Shown here piece by piece: positions 1-6,979 of a stretch of DNA of 64,000 nucleotides. The notes beneath the pieces are model-generated. The model was not told the origin of the DNA. It saw nothing but the letters and a program-made list of their open reading frames with translations, and ran no database searches. Origin of the DNA: Halosimplex halophilum (GTDB lineage Archaea; Halobacteriota; Halobacteria; Halobacteriales; Haloarculaceae); contig NZ_SRHV01000005.1 in NCBI RefSeq assembly GCF_004698125.1, forward strand, positions 735,751 through 799,750, written 5' to 3'. Made by a program: the position numbers and the translations under genes. How positions within the stretch are numbered: the stretch's first letter is position 1; every line of letters starts with the position of its first letter.

Positions 1-2
1 CG

Positions 3-527
3 GAATCGGACGGGCCGGTCTGTCTCCGGATGTCCGAGGAGGGCCGGTTCTACGGCGAGTACAACTGGAGTTTCACGATCAGTCAGAACAACGAACACCA
101 GTGGTATCCCGCATCTGACGGCTCGACGGCCACGCCGACCCCGACGCCAACGCCGACCGCTACGCCCACGCCGACCCCGACCGCTACGCCGGCCCCGACG
201 GCCACGGCGACGCCCACGCCCACGGCAACTGCGACGCCGACCCCGGTCCAGACGCTCTCGGCGACCGCGACGGAGTCGGCGTCGGAACCGGGCGACTCGT
301 CGAGCGAGGCGACCGACGCTCCGGCGGCCGGTGACGGCGACGACGTTCAGGACAGCGACGGCGACGGCGTGATCGATTCGGAGGACTACGCGCCGAACGA
401 CCCGGACGTACAGGAGAAAAGCGACCTGGTAGACACGACGGCCAGCGGGTCCGGGGCCGGCTTCGGTCTCGGGCTGGCCGTCACCGCGCTCGCGCTCGCG
501 GCAGTCGCGGCCACGCGGCGGTCCTGA
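3..527 (+). CDS. Secreted surface protein, C-terminal part (5' end cut by window)
   Basis: The frame has no stop back to the window edge and the first ATG (base 30) lies inside what reads as a folded segment, so the N-terminus is missing. The visible part has about 40 globular residues, then a Thr-Pro-rich low-complexity linker (repeated TPTPTA-like units, about bases 130-250), then an acidic stretch with a calcium-binding-like motif DSDGDGVID, and finally a GAGFG motif, one hydrophobic helix and a terminal RR. That tail resembles the PGF-CTERM signal processed by archaeosortase A, which anchors haloarchaeal surface glycoproteins to lipid. The Thr-rich linker would be an O-glycosylation zone. 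The catalytic or binding function lies outside the window and cannot be named. Confidence 0.7.
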   Translation, partial: ESDGPVCLRMSEEGRFYGEYNWSFTISQNNEHQWYPASDGSTATPTPTPTPTATPTPTPTATPAPTATATPTPTATATPTPVQTLSATATESASEPGDSSSEATDAPAAGDGDDVQDSDGDGVIDSEDYAPNDPDVQEKSDLVDTTASGSGAGFGLGLAVTALALAAVAATRRS

Positions 528-651
528 CGGCGCGGCGTCGCGTCTCAGTCGATTCCGGCGGGCCGGACTTCCGAGGACAGGGGACCGACGACTACTCGGA
601 CCGAAGGATTCCCGACGCGGGTCCGCGGTCGGCGACCGCGGGACCGGCCGT

Positions 652-798
652 TCAGTTCCGTTTGGTTCGCACGTCGCCCTTGTCGCGGGTCTTGTCCTCG
701 CAGTTCGGGCAGACGCGGGGCTGGTCCATCCCGTTCGGCGCGAACACGCGAACGTACGATTTCGTCACGACGGCGTCGCAGTTCCGGCAAGTGGGCAC
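652..798 (-). CDS. Small zinc-finger protein, DUF7563-like
   Basis: A 48-residue protein starting at a GTG that gives VPTCRNC; a longer reading to 885 adds an unconvincing basic extension. It has two CxxC knuckles, CRNC near the start and CPNC near residue 33, around a YVRVF...NGMDQPRVC core. This fits the small haloarchaeal single zinc-ribbon proteins (DUF7563, recognised from memory). Such proteins are abundant and mostly of unknown role, with nucleic-acid or protein binding proposed. It lies alone between a surface protein and a DUF2892-like gene. Confidence 0.7.
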   Translation of the reverse strand: MPTCRNCDAVVTKSYVRVFAPNGMDQPRVCPNCEDKTRDKGDVRTKRN

Positions 799-839
799 AC
801 CGGTACGAGTGCGAACAGACTGATAACGCTTGTTTTCGG

Positions 840-1046
840 TCACTCCGTCGTCGTGTCGATCCCGAGCGCGCGATTCAGCCCGCAAAAGCAGGTCACGGCG
901 TTGATTCCCAGACCGAGGGCAGCGACACCCAGCAGGACGGCCCGCGAGCGCCTGCCGCTGGCCAGCGCCTTCACCGCGACGACGGTCAGTAGTACCGCGA
1001 CGATTCCGCGGGCGATGCGGTCGCGTCCGCCGACGTTGGATTCCAT
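840..1046 (-). CDS. Small membrane protein, DUF2892 (YgaP-like) family
   Basis: A 68-residue protein that begins with MESNVGGRDRIAR, the usual N-terminus of DUF2892 proteins (NVGxxDRxxR), followed by two hydrophobic segments (about residues 14-29 and 36-52) with an internal CFC. In bacteria this domain is the membrane half of YgaP-type rhodanese proteins; the free-standing haloarchaeal versions have no established function. It is read from the same strand as the amphi-Trp protein upstream, but an 83-base gap makes cotranscription uncertain. Confidence 0.75.
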   Translation of the reverse strand: MESNVGGRDRIARGIVAVLLTVVAVKALASGRRSRAVLLGVAALGLGINAVTCFCGLNRALGIDTTTE

Positions 1047-1129
1047 GCGTGACGGTTAGGGCGCCACCGTCTCAAAGCCACCGGCGGCGCCGCGTCCCCG
1101 CGGTGGACCGGCGACGGCGGAGACGCCGC

Positions 1130-1858
1130 TCAGTCCTCGACGACCTCGGCGCCGGACGCGTTGGCCATCACGCTGCGCATGCCCTTCTCGGCGTTGTGCT
1201 TGCGGGTGTAGCCCTCGCCGCTGGACGCGATGACGTTGCCGTTCCGGTGGACGAGCCGCCAGCGCCACTCGTCGGCCCGGTCGCGGAACAGCTCGAACCG
1301 CGCCTGGCTCACGACCGGCGCCGCGGCCGCGACGGGCGATTCGACTTCCTCGCTGCCGGAGACGGGCTCGTCCACCTCGTCCCCGTCACCGGCGCCAGCA
1401 TCGTCTCCATCCCCAGTCTCGCTCTCGCTCTCCTCGTCGGTATCGGCGCCGGCCGCGGCGACCGTCGCCGTCTCCACTGCCGGTCGGTCGGCGTCCGCTC
1501 CGTCCTTCGGTTCGGGCTCCGACTCGTCCGCGTCGTCACTTGCCGCGACGGCCTCGGGTGTCGCGGGCTCGTCGCCGGGCGCCCACTCCAGTTCGACCTC
1601 GATCTCGACCTCGTCGTCCTCGCGCTCGTACTCGACCTCGAACTCGAAGCTGTCGGGGACCGCCACGGCGAGCGCGTCCTCGCCCTCGCCGAGCGCCACC
1701 GCGCCGGCGTCGACCCCGTCCGCGAGGCCGCGGAGGACCGCGGCCGCCTCGGCTCGCGTCGCTGTCCGCTCGCTCTCGAACGCCTCCTCGGCGTCGTCCG
1801 GTTCGTCTTCGGACCCCTCGGCGGGCGATTCGTCGGCCGCGTGGTCGTCGTCGGACAT
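1130..1858 (-). CDS. amphi-Trp domain plus YegP (DUF1508) domain protein
   Basis: A 242-residue acidic protein. After a short acidic leader comes an amphi-Trp-like domain (about residues 28-95), with the ESERTATRAEAAAVLRGLAD helix, a strand pair and a VEIEVELEW end. A low-complexity Asp/Glu/Ala linker follows (about 96-180). The C-terminal domain (about 185-242) carries RFELFRD..EWRWRLVHRNGNVIASSGEGY, the signature of the YegP/DUF1508 fold. The combination is typical of HVO_2922-type haloarchaeal proteins. No enzymatic motif is visible; the role is unknown. Confidence 0.8.
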   Translation of the reverse strand: MSDDDHAADESPAEGSEDEPDDAEEAFESERTATRAEAAAVLRGLADGVDAGAVALGEGEDALAVAVPDSFEFEVEYEREDDEVEIEVELEWAPGDEPATPEAVAASDDADESEPEPKDGADADRPAVETATVAAAGADTDEESESETGDGDDAGAGDGDEVDEPVSGSEEVESPVAAAAPVVSQARFELFRDRADEWRWRLVHRNGNVIASSGEGYTRKHNAEKGMRSVMANASGAEVVED

Positions 1859-1939
1859 GGGTCGAGGTAGGGCGTCCGCGCGGAAAACAGTTGACTGCGA
1901 TCGGTCGCGGGCGGCGTCGAACGGGGAGGGGTCGGCGGG

Positions 1940-2560
1940 TCACCGCTCGTCGAACAGCCCGTCCACGTCGGACTCGCGGCGCTCCCGGCGGTCGACGTGC
2001 TCGGAGAGCCGCTGGGCGACGATCCCCCGGCTGTCGGGGTCGCGGACGAAATCCAGCAGGAAGGTGACGAACCGGCTGCCCTCCTCGCCCGCTTCGAGGT
2101 CCGCGCGAGCGTACTCGACGGCTCGCTCGACGGTGTCTTCGTCGTATCCCAGGTCCTCGGCGAGCACTTCGGCGGCCACCGCGGCCGACTCGAAGTCCAG
2201 GTCGGCGAGCGCGAGCGCCTCGCCCGCGCGGGTGAGCGCGGGGGCGGGCGCCCGCTCGATGCGCTCGGGGTCGCGGGCGAGGGCGGCGAGGTACTCGCGG
2301 ACGCGGCCGACGTTCACGCCGCGGTAGTCGGCGGGGAGGTCGGCGAGGTACTCGCCGCCGCTCTCGGCGAGGCCGACGGCGCCCGACCAGTTGCGCTCGC
2401 GGGCGTGGTGGACGGCGGCGGTGAACTGGATGAGCCCGTGGAGAAAGCGCTCGTCGTCGCCCTCGTCGAGGGCGAGCCACTGCTCTTCCCAGGCGTCGTG
2501 GGCGGCGTGGTAGTGGCCGGCGTTGTAGACGGCGACGCCCGCCCGCAGCTGCGCGTCCAT
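1940..2560 (-). CDS. DUF309 domain protein
   Basis: A 206-residue helical protein. The chosen ATG at 2560 gives MDAQLRAGVAVYNAGHYHAAHD. The motif YHAAHDAWEEQWLAL, followed by FLHGLIQFTAAVHHAR, is the hallmark of DUF309, a small all-helical family often found as a stand-alone protein in archaea and bacteria with no proven function; a metal-binding role for the conserved His/Glu residues has been suggested from structure. The reading frame stays open much further upstream (to 3571) but only as the antisense shadow of the two DUF6653 genes. The next gene on this strand starts 33 bases upstream, so an operon with the DUF6653 pair is plausible. Confidence 0.85.
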   Translation of the reverse strand: MDAQLRAGVAVYNAGHYHAAHDAWEEQWLALDEGDDERFLHGLIQFTAAVHHARERNWSGAVGLAESGGEYLADLPADYRGVNVGRVREYLAALARDPERIERAPAPALTRAGEALALADLDFESAAVAAEVLAEDLGYDEDTVERAVEYARADLEAGEEGSRFVTFLLDFVRDPDSRGIVAQRLSEHVDRRERRESDVDGLFDER

Positions 2561-2592
2561 GGGCACGGGTCGGGCCGCCGGGGCGAAAACAC

Positions 2593-3093
2593 CTACGGGC
2601 CGGCCTCGTCGGGGGCGTCGGCGTCGACGCCCCCCGTCGCGGTCGTCGCGGCGTCGTCCTCGTCCTCGGTTTCGGCCTCGTAGTGGCGGACGAGGGCGTT
2701 GACGAACGCGAACTTCAGCGCCATCGAGAGGGCGGTCAGGACGGCGGTCGACCGCGGTTTGCGGCGGTAGGCGGCGTACAGCGCGCCGACGGTCACGGGG
2801 AGCGTCGCGGCGTCGAGCGACCGGAGGACGGCGCCGTGTTTGCCGTGGTCGACCCAGTAGCGCTCGGCCTGGATCACGTCGCTGGTCCAGGCCTGCGCGT
2901 CGTCGGGCTGGGGGAGCACGACCGGGTTGACCGCGATGGCCGCGACCGCCGCGACCAGCAGCCGTCTGCGCCGCGTCAGGACGGCGTACACCAGCACCGG
3001 GAACGCGAACACGCGCGTCCACCCGCTCCAGGGGTTGGCGTGTCGTTCCCAGAGGAACTCTGCGAGTCGTTCCGATGGCACTGTGGTCGACAC
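2593..3093 (-). CDS. DUF6653 family membrane protein (copy 1)
   Basis: A 166-residue protein with three to four hydrophobic segments. Diagnostic motifs are WERHANPWSGWTR near the N-terminus and VNPVVLPQPDDAQAW around residue 57, shared almost exactly with the next gene upstream. The C-terminus is an acidic, low-complexity tail. The family (DUF6653, from memory) is haloarchaeal and of unknown function. It is a tandem duplicate of the gene at 3154-3639. Confidence 0.8.
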   Translation of the reverse strand: MSTTVPSERLAEFLWERHANPWSGWTRVFAFPVLVYAVLTRRRRLLVAAVAAIAVNPVVLPQPDDAQAWTSDVIQAERYWVDHGKHGAVLRSLDAATLPVTVGALYAAYRRKPRSTAVLTALSMALKFAFVNALVRHYEAETEDEDDAATTATGGVDADAPDEAGP

Positions 3094-3153
3094 GTGAGCG
3101 ATTTGGTAGCAGACCGCAATAAGCGTGGGGTCCGTCGGGCGACGGCGCGGCGG

Positions 3154-3639
3154 TCAGTCGCGGTCGCCGTCGCCCTCGCCGTCGGTCGAGCCGCCGCGCT
3201 CGGCAGGCAGCGCGTCCAGGTCGCCCTCGTAGCGCCGGACCAGCGCGTCGACGAACGCGAGTTTCAGCGTCATCGCGAGCGCGCCCGCGACCGTGGCGCC
3301 GCCGGTGTCCTGGCGGGCGGCGGCGTAGACGGCGTACAGCGTCGCGGCGGCGTTTCCGACGTTGAGGAAGTGGAGCGCACCGAGGTCGTCGCCGGTCGCC
3401 CGCCAGCGCCGCTCGGCGAGGACCACCTTCGTCATCCACGCGTCGGCGTCGTCGGGTTTCGGGAAGAGGACCGGGTTGAACAGGGTGAACGCGACCGTCG
3501 CGGCGAGCAGCCGCCACCGGCGGTGGTACACCGCGTACAGCAGCGCCGGCAGCGTCAGCGTCCGCGACCACCCGCTCCAGGGATTGGCGTGGCGTTCCCA
3601 GAAGGCCCGCCCGGCTCGCGCTCGTATCGACTCGTCCAT
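3154..3639 (-). CDS. DUF6653 family membrane protein (copy 2)
   Basis: A 161-residue paralogue of the downstream gene, with the same WERHANPWSGWSR and FNPVLFPKPDDADAW motifs, the same membrane topology and a similar MTLKLAFVDALVRRYE C-terminal helix. The two proteins differ in loop sequences and in their acidic tails, so the duplication is not recent. Both lie head-to-tail on the minus strand, followed by DUF309. Function unknown. Confidence 0.8.
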   Translation of the reverse strand: MDESIRARAGRAFWERHANPWSGWSRTLTLPALLYAVYHRRWRLLAATVAFTLFNPVLFPKPDDADAWMTKVVLAERRWRATGDDLGALHFLNVGNAAATLYAVYAAARQDTGGATVAGALAMTLKLAFVDALVRRYEGDLDALPAERGGSTDGEGDGDRD

Positions 3640-3685
3640 ACCGCGAGTTCGCGGGCGGGCCCGAAAAGGGGCGGGGCCGCGCCGG

Positions 3686-4060
3686 CTACAGGTCCTCGAC
3701 CAGTTCGATCCCCCAGCCCTCCGGGCCGGTGACGAACGCGACCCGGGAGTCGAACTCCTCCATCGTGATCGGCCCGTCGTCGACTCGCTCGTCGTCCAGG
3801 GATTCGACCGCGGCGTCCACGTCGTCGACGGTCAGCGCGACGTGCTCGAAGTCGCCCGTCTCGACGGGCCCGCCGGCCTCCACGAACTGGATGGCCGCGG
3901 GGTCGTCGGTGTCCGCGTCGGCGGGGTCGCCCACGAAGACGTTGCGCGTGCCGTCGTCGGTCTCGAACTCTCGCAGCACCTCGTAGCCCAGCAGGTCCGC
4001 GTAGAAGTCGACGCTCGCCTCCACGTCCTCGACGCGCAGCGCAGTGTGTCGGAGTGTCAT
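3686..4060 (-). CDS. VOC superfamily protein (glyoxalase/bleomycin-resistance fold)
   Basis: A 124-residue protein starting at MTLRHTALRVEDV (ATG at 4060, chosen because this is the canonical start of a VOC module). It has two beta-alpha-beta-beta-beta halves: HTALRVEDVEASVDFYADLLGY in the first, and HVALTVDDVDAAVESL with the ending VTGPEGWGIELVE in the second. His5, Glu52-region and the final Glu are plausible metal ligands. It could be lactoylglutathione lyase-like, but substrate cannot be deduced. A TATA-like GTTTAACC sits about 28 bases upstream (4085-4092, minus strand). Confidence 0.85.
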   Translation of the reverse strand: MTLRHTALRVEDVEASVDFYADLLGYEVLREFETDDGTRNVFVGDPADADTDDPAAIQFVEAGGPVETGDFEHVALTVDDVDAAVESLDDERVDDGPITMEEFDSRVAFVTGPEGWGIELVEDL

Positions 4061-4163
4061 CGGGCGGACCCTCGGAGGGAGGGGGGTTAAACGCTCCGCG
4101 ACAGTGCCGGGAGCGTGCTGTCGGGGCATGCGGGGTACTCCGGAGCGGCGCTCGCGTCCGCGC

Positions 4164-4511
4164 TCACTCCTCGCGGTCGGTCCAGAAGTCGAACGAGCGC
4201 CCGGGGACGAAGATGTCGAGGCCGACGGCGGTCTCCTCGCCCTCGTTCGCCACGCGGTGGGACTCCCAGGGGTCGAGCCACACGGAGTCGTACCGTTCGA
4301 GGCGTTCGCTGGCCTCGTCGGTGTGGACGGTGAGTTCGCCGTCGAGGACGAGACACACCTGCCCGTTCTCGTGGTCGTGGGTCGGCGAGGAGTGACCGGG
4401 CGGCTTCTCGAACCACTCCAGGCTCACGTCGTCGTCGCCCGCCAGCGCGACGCGGCGCCACCCCTCCTCGGGCTCGTACGTCTCGGCGTCGTCGAAACTG
4501 ACTCGCTCCAT
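4164..4511 (-). CDS. Single-domain cupin protein
   Basis: A 115-residue cupin. Cupin motif 1 is visible as SPTHDHENGQVCLVLDGEL and motif 2 as DSVWLDPWESHRVANEG; the His residues of both are the expected metal ligands. Stand-alone cupins of this size act as dioxygenases, isomerases or sensors, and sequence alone does not decide. A TATA-like GATTAGTC (minus strand, 4533-4540) lies about 26 bases before the ATG, suggesting an almost leaderless single-gene transcript. Confidence 0.85.
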   Translation of the reverse strand: MERVSFDDAETYEPEEGWRRVALAGDDDVSLEWFEKPPGHSSPTHDHENGQVCLVLDGELTVHTDEASERLERYDSVWLDPWESHRVANEGEETAVGLDIFVPGRSFDFWTDREE

Positions 4512-4642
4512 ACCCCGAAGTCGGCCGCTCGCGACTAATCTCTGGGGGTGATCGGCTCACGCGACCGCACTGGTTCCCCGGCGCGTCCGCTCGAACCACT
4601 TAAACGATTCGCCCCACTGCCGACCGTGAAGCGCGGCTGTGG

Positions 4643-4650
4643 GGTATACC
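4643..4650 (+). promoter_or_regulatory. TATA-like box for the gene at 4675
   Basis: GGTATACC, itself palindromic, is centred about 28 bases before the ATG at 4675, the spacing expected for a leaderless haloarchaeal transcript. Confidence 0.5.
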
Positions 4651-4674
4651 CCCTTCGGGCCTCTATCGGTAGGT

Positions 4675-5394
4675 ATGACGGACGTAGACACCGTGCGCGA
4701 TGTGGATCGACCGAACGCCGACGGACCGACCGAGGGGCGCGACCCCGTGCCGGCGGTGGCCGACTGGCTGCTCGGCCTCGTCGCCGGCGCTATCGGGCTC
4801 GTGCTGTCGGCGGTCGGGGTCGGACTGTACGCCCGCGTCGACCGGGCGCTGCTCACCGACTTCGTCACCAGCGAGGAGGTGGAGGTGAACGGACTGACGC
4901 CCGCGGAGGCCGTCACCGCCGGGGTGCCGTTCGTCGACTGGCTCGCGGCCGGGCTCGTCGTGACCGGACTGGTGCTGGTCGGCGCCGCCGCGGCGTTCGT
5001 CGTCGCGCGCCGGCGCACCCGCCGCCGGGTCGACCGCGAGGGCGGCACGACCGCGACCTTCCGGGCCTGTGCCGTCTACGGCGCCGCCGTGACGGCCCTG
5101 GTCTCGTTCGTTCCGGGGTCGGCCATCGCGGGCGGCAGCGCCGCGGCGTACCTCCTCGGCGACGACGACGCCGGCGTGCGCGTCGGCGCCGCCGCCGGCC
5201 TGGTCGGGTGGGCGCTGACCGCCCCGCTGCTCGTCTTCGTCGCCGGCGGGTTCCTCGCCGGCGCCGACGCGATCGGCCAGCTCGCCGGCGGCGCCGTCCT
5301 CGTCGGGATCATCGTCGCCGGCGAACTCCTGGCGCTGGCGATCAACGCCGCGCTCGGCGGCGTCGGCGGCTTCCTCGTCGGGAAGTTCGCCTGA
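4675..5394 (+). CDS. Polytopic membrane protein, DUF5518-like
   Basis: A 239-residue protein with about five hydrophobic segments: near residues 24-46, 78-105, 125-150, 160-185 and 195-238, with an RRRTRRRVDRE cytoplasmic loop. Gly/Ala-rich helices dominate the second half. It resembles haloarchaeal DUF5518-type small integral membrane proteins, but this is a weak assignment. The start at 4675 is preferred over an in-frame ATG at 4639 because a palindromic TATA-like box at 4643-4650 sits at the correct distance. Confidence 0.7.
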   Translation: MTDVDTVRDVDRPNADGPTEGRDPVPAVADWLLGLVAGAIGLVLSAVGVGLYARVDRALLTDFVTSEEVEVNGLTPAEAVTAGVPFVDWLAAGLVVTGLVLVGAAAAFVVARRRTRRRVDREGGTTATFRACAVYGAAVTALVSFVPGSAIAGGSAAAYLLGDDDAGVRVGAAAGLVGWALTAPLLVFVAGGFLAGADAIGQLAGGAVLVGIIVAGELLALAINAALGGVGGFLVGKFA

Positions 5395-5448
5395 CGCCGC
5401 GACTCGACGGATGGACGCGGCGCTCCGGGAGTTGCGTCGGAGAGGAAA

Positions 5449-5521
5449 CGTCCGGACGGCGATTTGAACGCCGGTCCCTGGCTCCGCAAGCCAAGAGGAT
5501 AGTCCACTACCCTATCCGGAC
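5449..5521 (-). tRNA. tRNA-Arg (anticodon GCG)
   Basis: Read on the minus strand, the acceptor arms GTCCGGA and TCCGGAC pair perfectly, followed by discriminator G. The T arm is CGGCG-TTCAAAT-CGCCG and the anticodon loop is TTGCGGA within the stem TTGGC/GCCAG, giving anticodon GCG (Arg, codons CGC/CGU). It is 73 nt, has no intron, and CCA is not encoded, consistent with the CCA-adding enzyme gene at 10640-12019. Confidence 0.97.
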
Positions 5522-5606
5522 TCACTCCTACGTACCGCGGTTGATTGTAAAGGGGTTACGATCCGTCCGGGCAGTGTCAAAGGGTCGCTTGACCGTCGAC
5601 AAGGCC

Positions 5607-5614
5607 CTTTATTT
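5607..5614 (+). promoter_or_regulatory. TATA-like box for the lipoprotein gene at 5635
   Basis: CCTTTATT is centred about 25 bases before the GTG start at 5635. It supports the GTG as the start of a leaderless message. Confidence 0.5.
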
Positions 5615-5634
5615 CGACGCGCCTCTCTCCGGTC

Positions 5635-6291
5635 GTGAAGCGACGCGCCCTCCTCCGCGGCCTCGGCGCCGCGGGCACGCTCGCCCTGACCGGCTGTCTG
5701 TCCGACGGATCGGGCGATCAGCCGACCGATACCGACGAACCAGTCGATACTCCGACCGACACGCCCGCCGGCGGTTCCACGGACACCGACCGGCCGGCGG
5801 CGACCCCGACCGACCGGAGCGACGACATCGTGACCGAACCGGACCCCGGCGGCACCGACGACCCGAGCGCCACGCCGAGCGACTCGCCGGCCGAGACGGC
5901 GAGCGAGACGCCCGACGGCGAGCCGTCGGCGACGCCCGGCGGCGTGACCGACTCGTCGCTCGACGTCACCGACAGCGGCTGTGGAACTCAGACCGACGAG
6001 GCCTCGGTCGACTTCGACGGGAGCGACGGGACGGTCACGGTGACCGGGACGACCTGGGGGTCGGACGCGTGTTACACGGCCGTCCTGTCGGACGTGCGTC
6101 TCGACGGCGGCACGGCGACCGTCGTCGTCGGCTCGGAGTCCGACGCCGGCACGGACACGATGTGCGCCCAGTGCATCACCGAGATCGACTACGAGGCGAC
6201 GGTCGCGTTCGACGGCGCGCTCCCCCGGGAGGTCGTCGTGGTCCACGCCCACGACGGCGAGGACACGCGCGTCACCTCGACGACGCGATAG
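5635..6291 (+). CDS. Secreted lipoprotein with low-complexity linker
   Basis: A 218-residue protein starting at GTG. KRRALLRGLGAAG is a twin-arginine-like n-region and LTGC at about residue 20 is a lipobox, so the mature protein should be lipid-anchored outside the cell. Residues 22-100 are a Thr/Asp/Pro-rich, probably glycosylated linker. The C-terminal ~110 residues form a small domain with four Cys (GCGT, ACYT, CAQC), probably disulfide-bonded or metal-binding. The domain is unfamiliar to me. It is followed directly by a copy of the dispersed repeat. Confidence 0.75.
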   Translation: MKRRALLRGLGAAGTLALTGCLSDGSGDQPTDTDEPVDTPTDTPAGGSTDTDRPAATPTDRSDDIVTEPDPGGTDDPSATPSDSPAETASETPDGEPSATPGGVTDSSLDVTDSGCGTQTDEASVDFDGSDGTVTVTGTTWGSDACYTAVLSDVRLDGGTATVVVGSESDAGTDTMCAQCITEIDYEATVAFDGALPREVVVVHAHDGEDTRVTSTTR

Positions 6292-6344
6292 GGTCCGTCG
6301 GAGGTGGCTGTACCCGTCGGCACGTGGTGCAGGCTCCTCCCCGT

Positions 6345-6743
6345 GCTCGCTAGCTGGAATCAGTACCGCAGCCGACAGCAGGCGCTGAAAGCCCTCGCCG
6401 CGCTCGCGGTCGCTGAGCGACATACCCTCGCAGCCGTGCGGCCGCTTCGGGTAGGGGTCGCTCAGGCGACTGGCGGCGCGAGCGCGCCTCGCCCGTTCAG
6501 TCCGCCGGGAGAGCAAGCTCTCCCGAGCCCGCGCTCACACGTTCGCGTGGACGCCAGGGACGCACGGCGCCACAACCGCCCCGCACAGCACCGCAACGGG
6601 CCACGAGCCTCCCCAGCCGATTCGCGACACGCGAGTCGCGAATCCACCGTCGGAGCACGCTCCGACGAGCCTTCGTTCACACAGTTCACGAAGACCTCGC
6701 GCGGCTACCGTCGCGCGCACGAGAGCGCGCTCCAGCGCGCGCC
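6345..6743 (-). repeat. Modular hairpin-rich dispersed repeat, copy 1
   Basis: This 399-bp copy matches the elements at 44990-45520, 54041-54573 and, inverted, 61185-61632. The strand is assigned so that the conserved GGCGCGCGCTGGAGCGCG end is 5'. Visible structures are an 8-bp perfect hairpin at 6507-6524, a 26-nt near-palindrome at 6619-6644 (one central mismatch), a 9-bp stem with 2-nt loop at 6648-6667, and a long cassette hairpin at 6414-6464 with arms TGAGCGAC/GTCGCTCA. Short ORFs cross it but their frames are not kept between copies, so I do not treat it as coding. It fills most of the 688 bases between the lipoprotein and rpaC. Confidence 0.85.
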
Positions 6744-6805
6744 GACCGCACCACACTGGACCGCCGTCCCCTCACGGCGGCTGACCGCATCGGCCGACCC
6801 TCGAA

Positions 6806-6813
6806 CTTATACC
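6806..6813 (+). promoter_or_regulatory. TATA-like box in the rpaC leader region
   Basis: CTTATACC lies about 29 bases before an ATG at 6837 that opens a 48-codon frame overlapping the rpaC start. It could drive a long-leader rpaC transcript or a short upstream ORF. Confidence 0.35.
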
Positions 6814-6941
6814 GGAAGCCCGGACCACCTCGGGGTATGACCGCGACAGCGGCGAGGCGGCGGGTCAGCGCGCCGGTGCGGTCGGCGGGCCGGCCGGCCC
6901 CGAAATCGAGCGACGAGAGCGGGGTAGCGAGGCAACGACAA

Positions 6942-6949
6942 CGCTTAAG
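6942..6949 (+). promoter_or_regulatory. CGCTTAAG promoter element of rpaC
   Basis: CGCTTAAG occurs here and again at 8572-8579 before the histone gene. Its spacing (centre about 35 bases before 6980, only 17 before 6962) favours the ATG at 6980 as the rpaC start. Confidence 0.45.
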
Positions 6950-6979
6950 CGGAGTGCAACCATGCCCAATGCTAGACTA

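Noticed and set aside
130..250. Tandem repeat at the first gene as a mobile or regulatory repeat
   Set aside because: It encodes a Thr-Pro-rich linker in frame, a normal feature of haloarchaeal secreted proteins.
6345..6743. The repeat as an insertion sequence
   Set aside because: No transposase frame, no terminal inverted repeats bounding the copies and no target duplication that I can see; the palindromes are internal.
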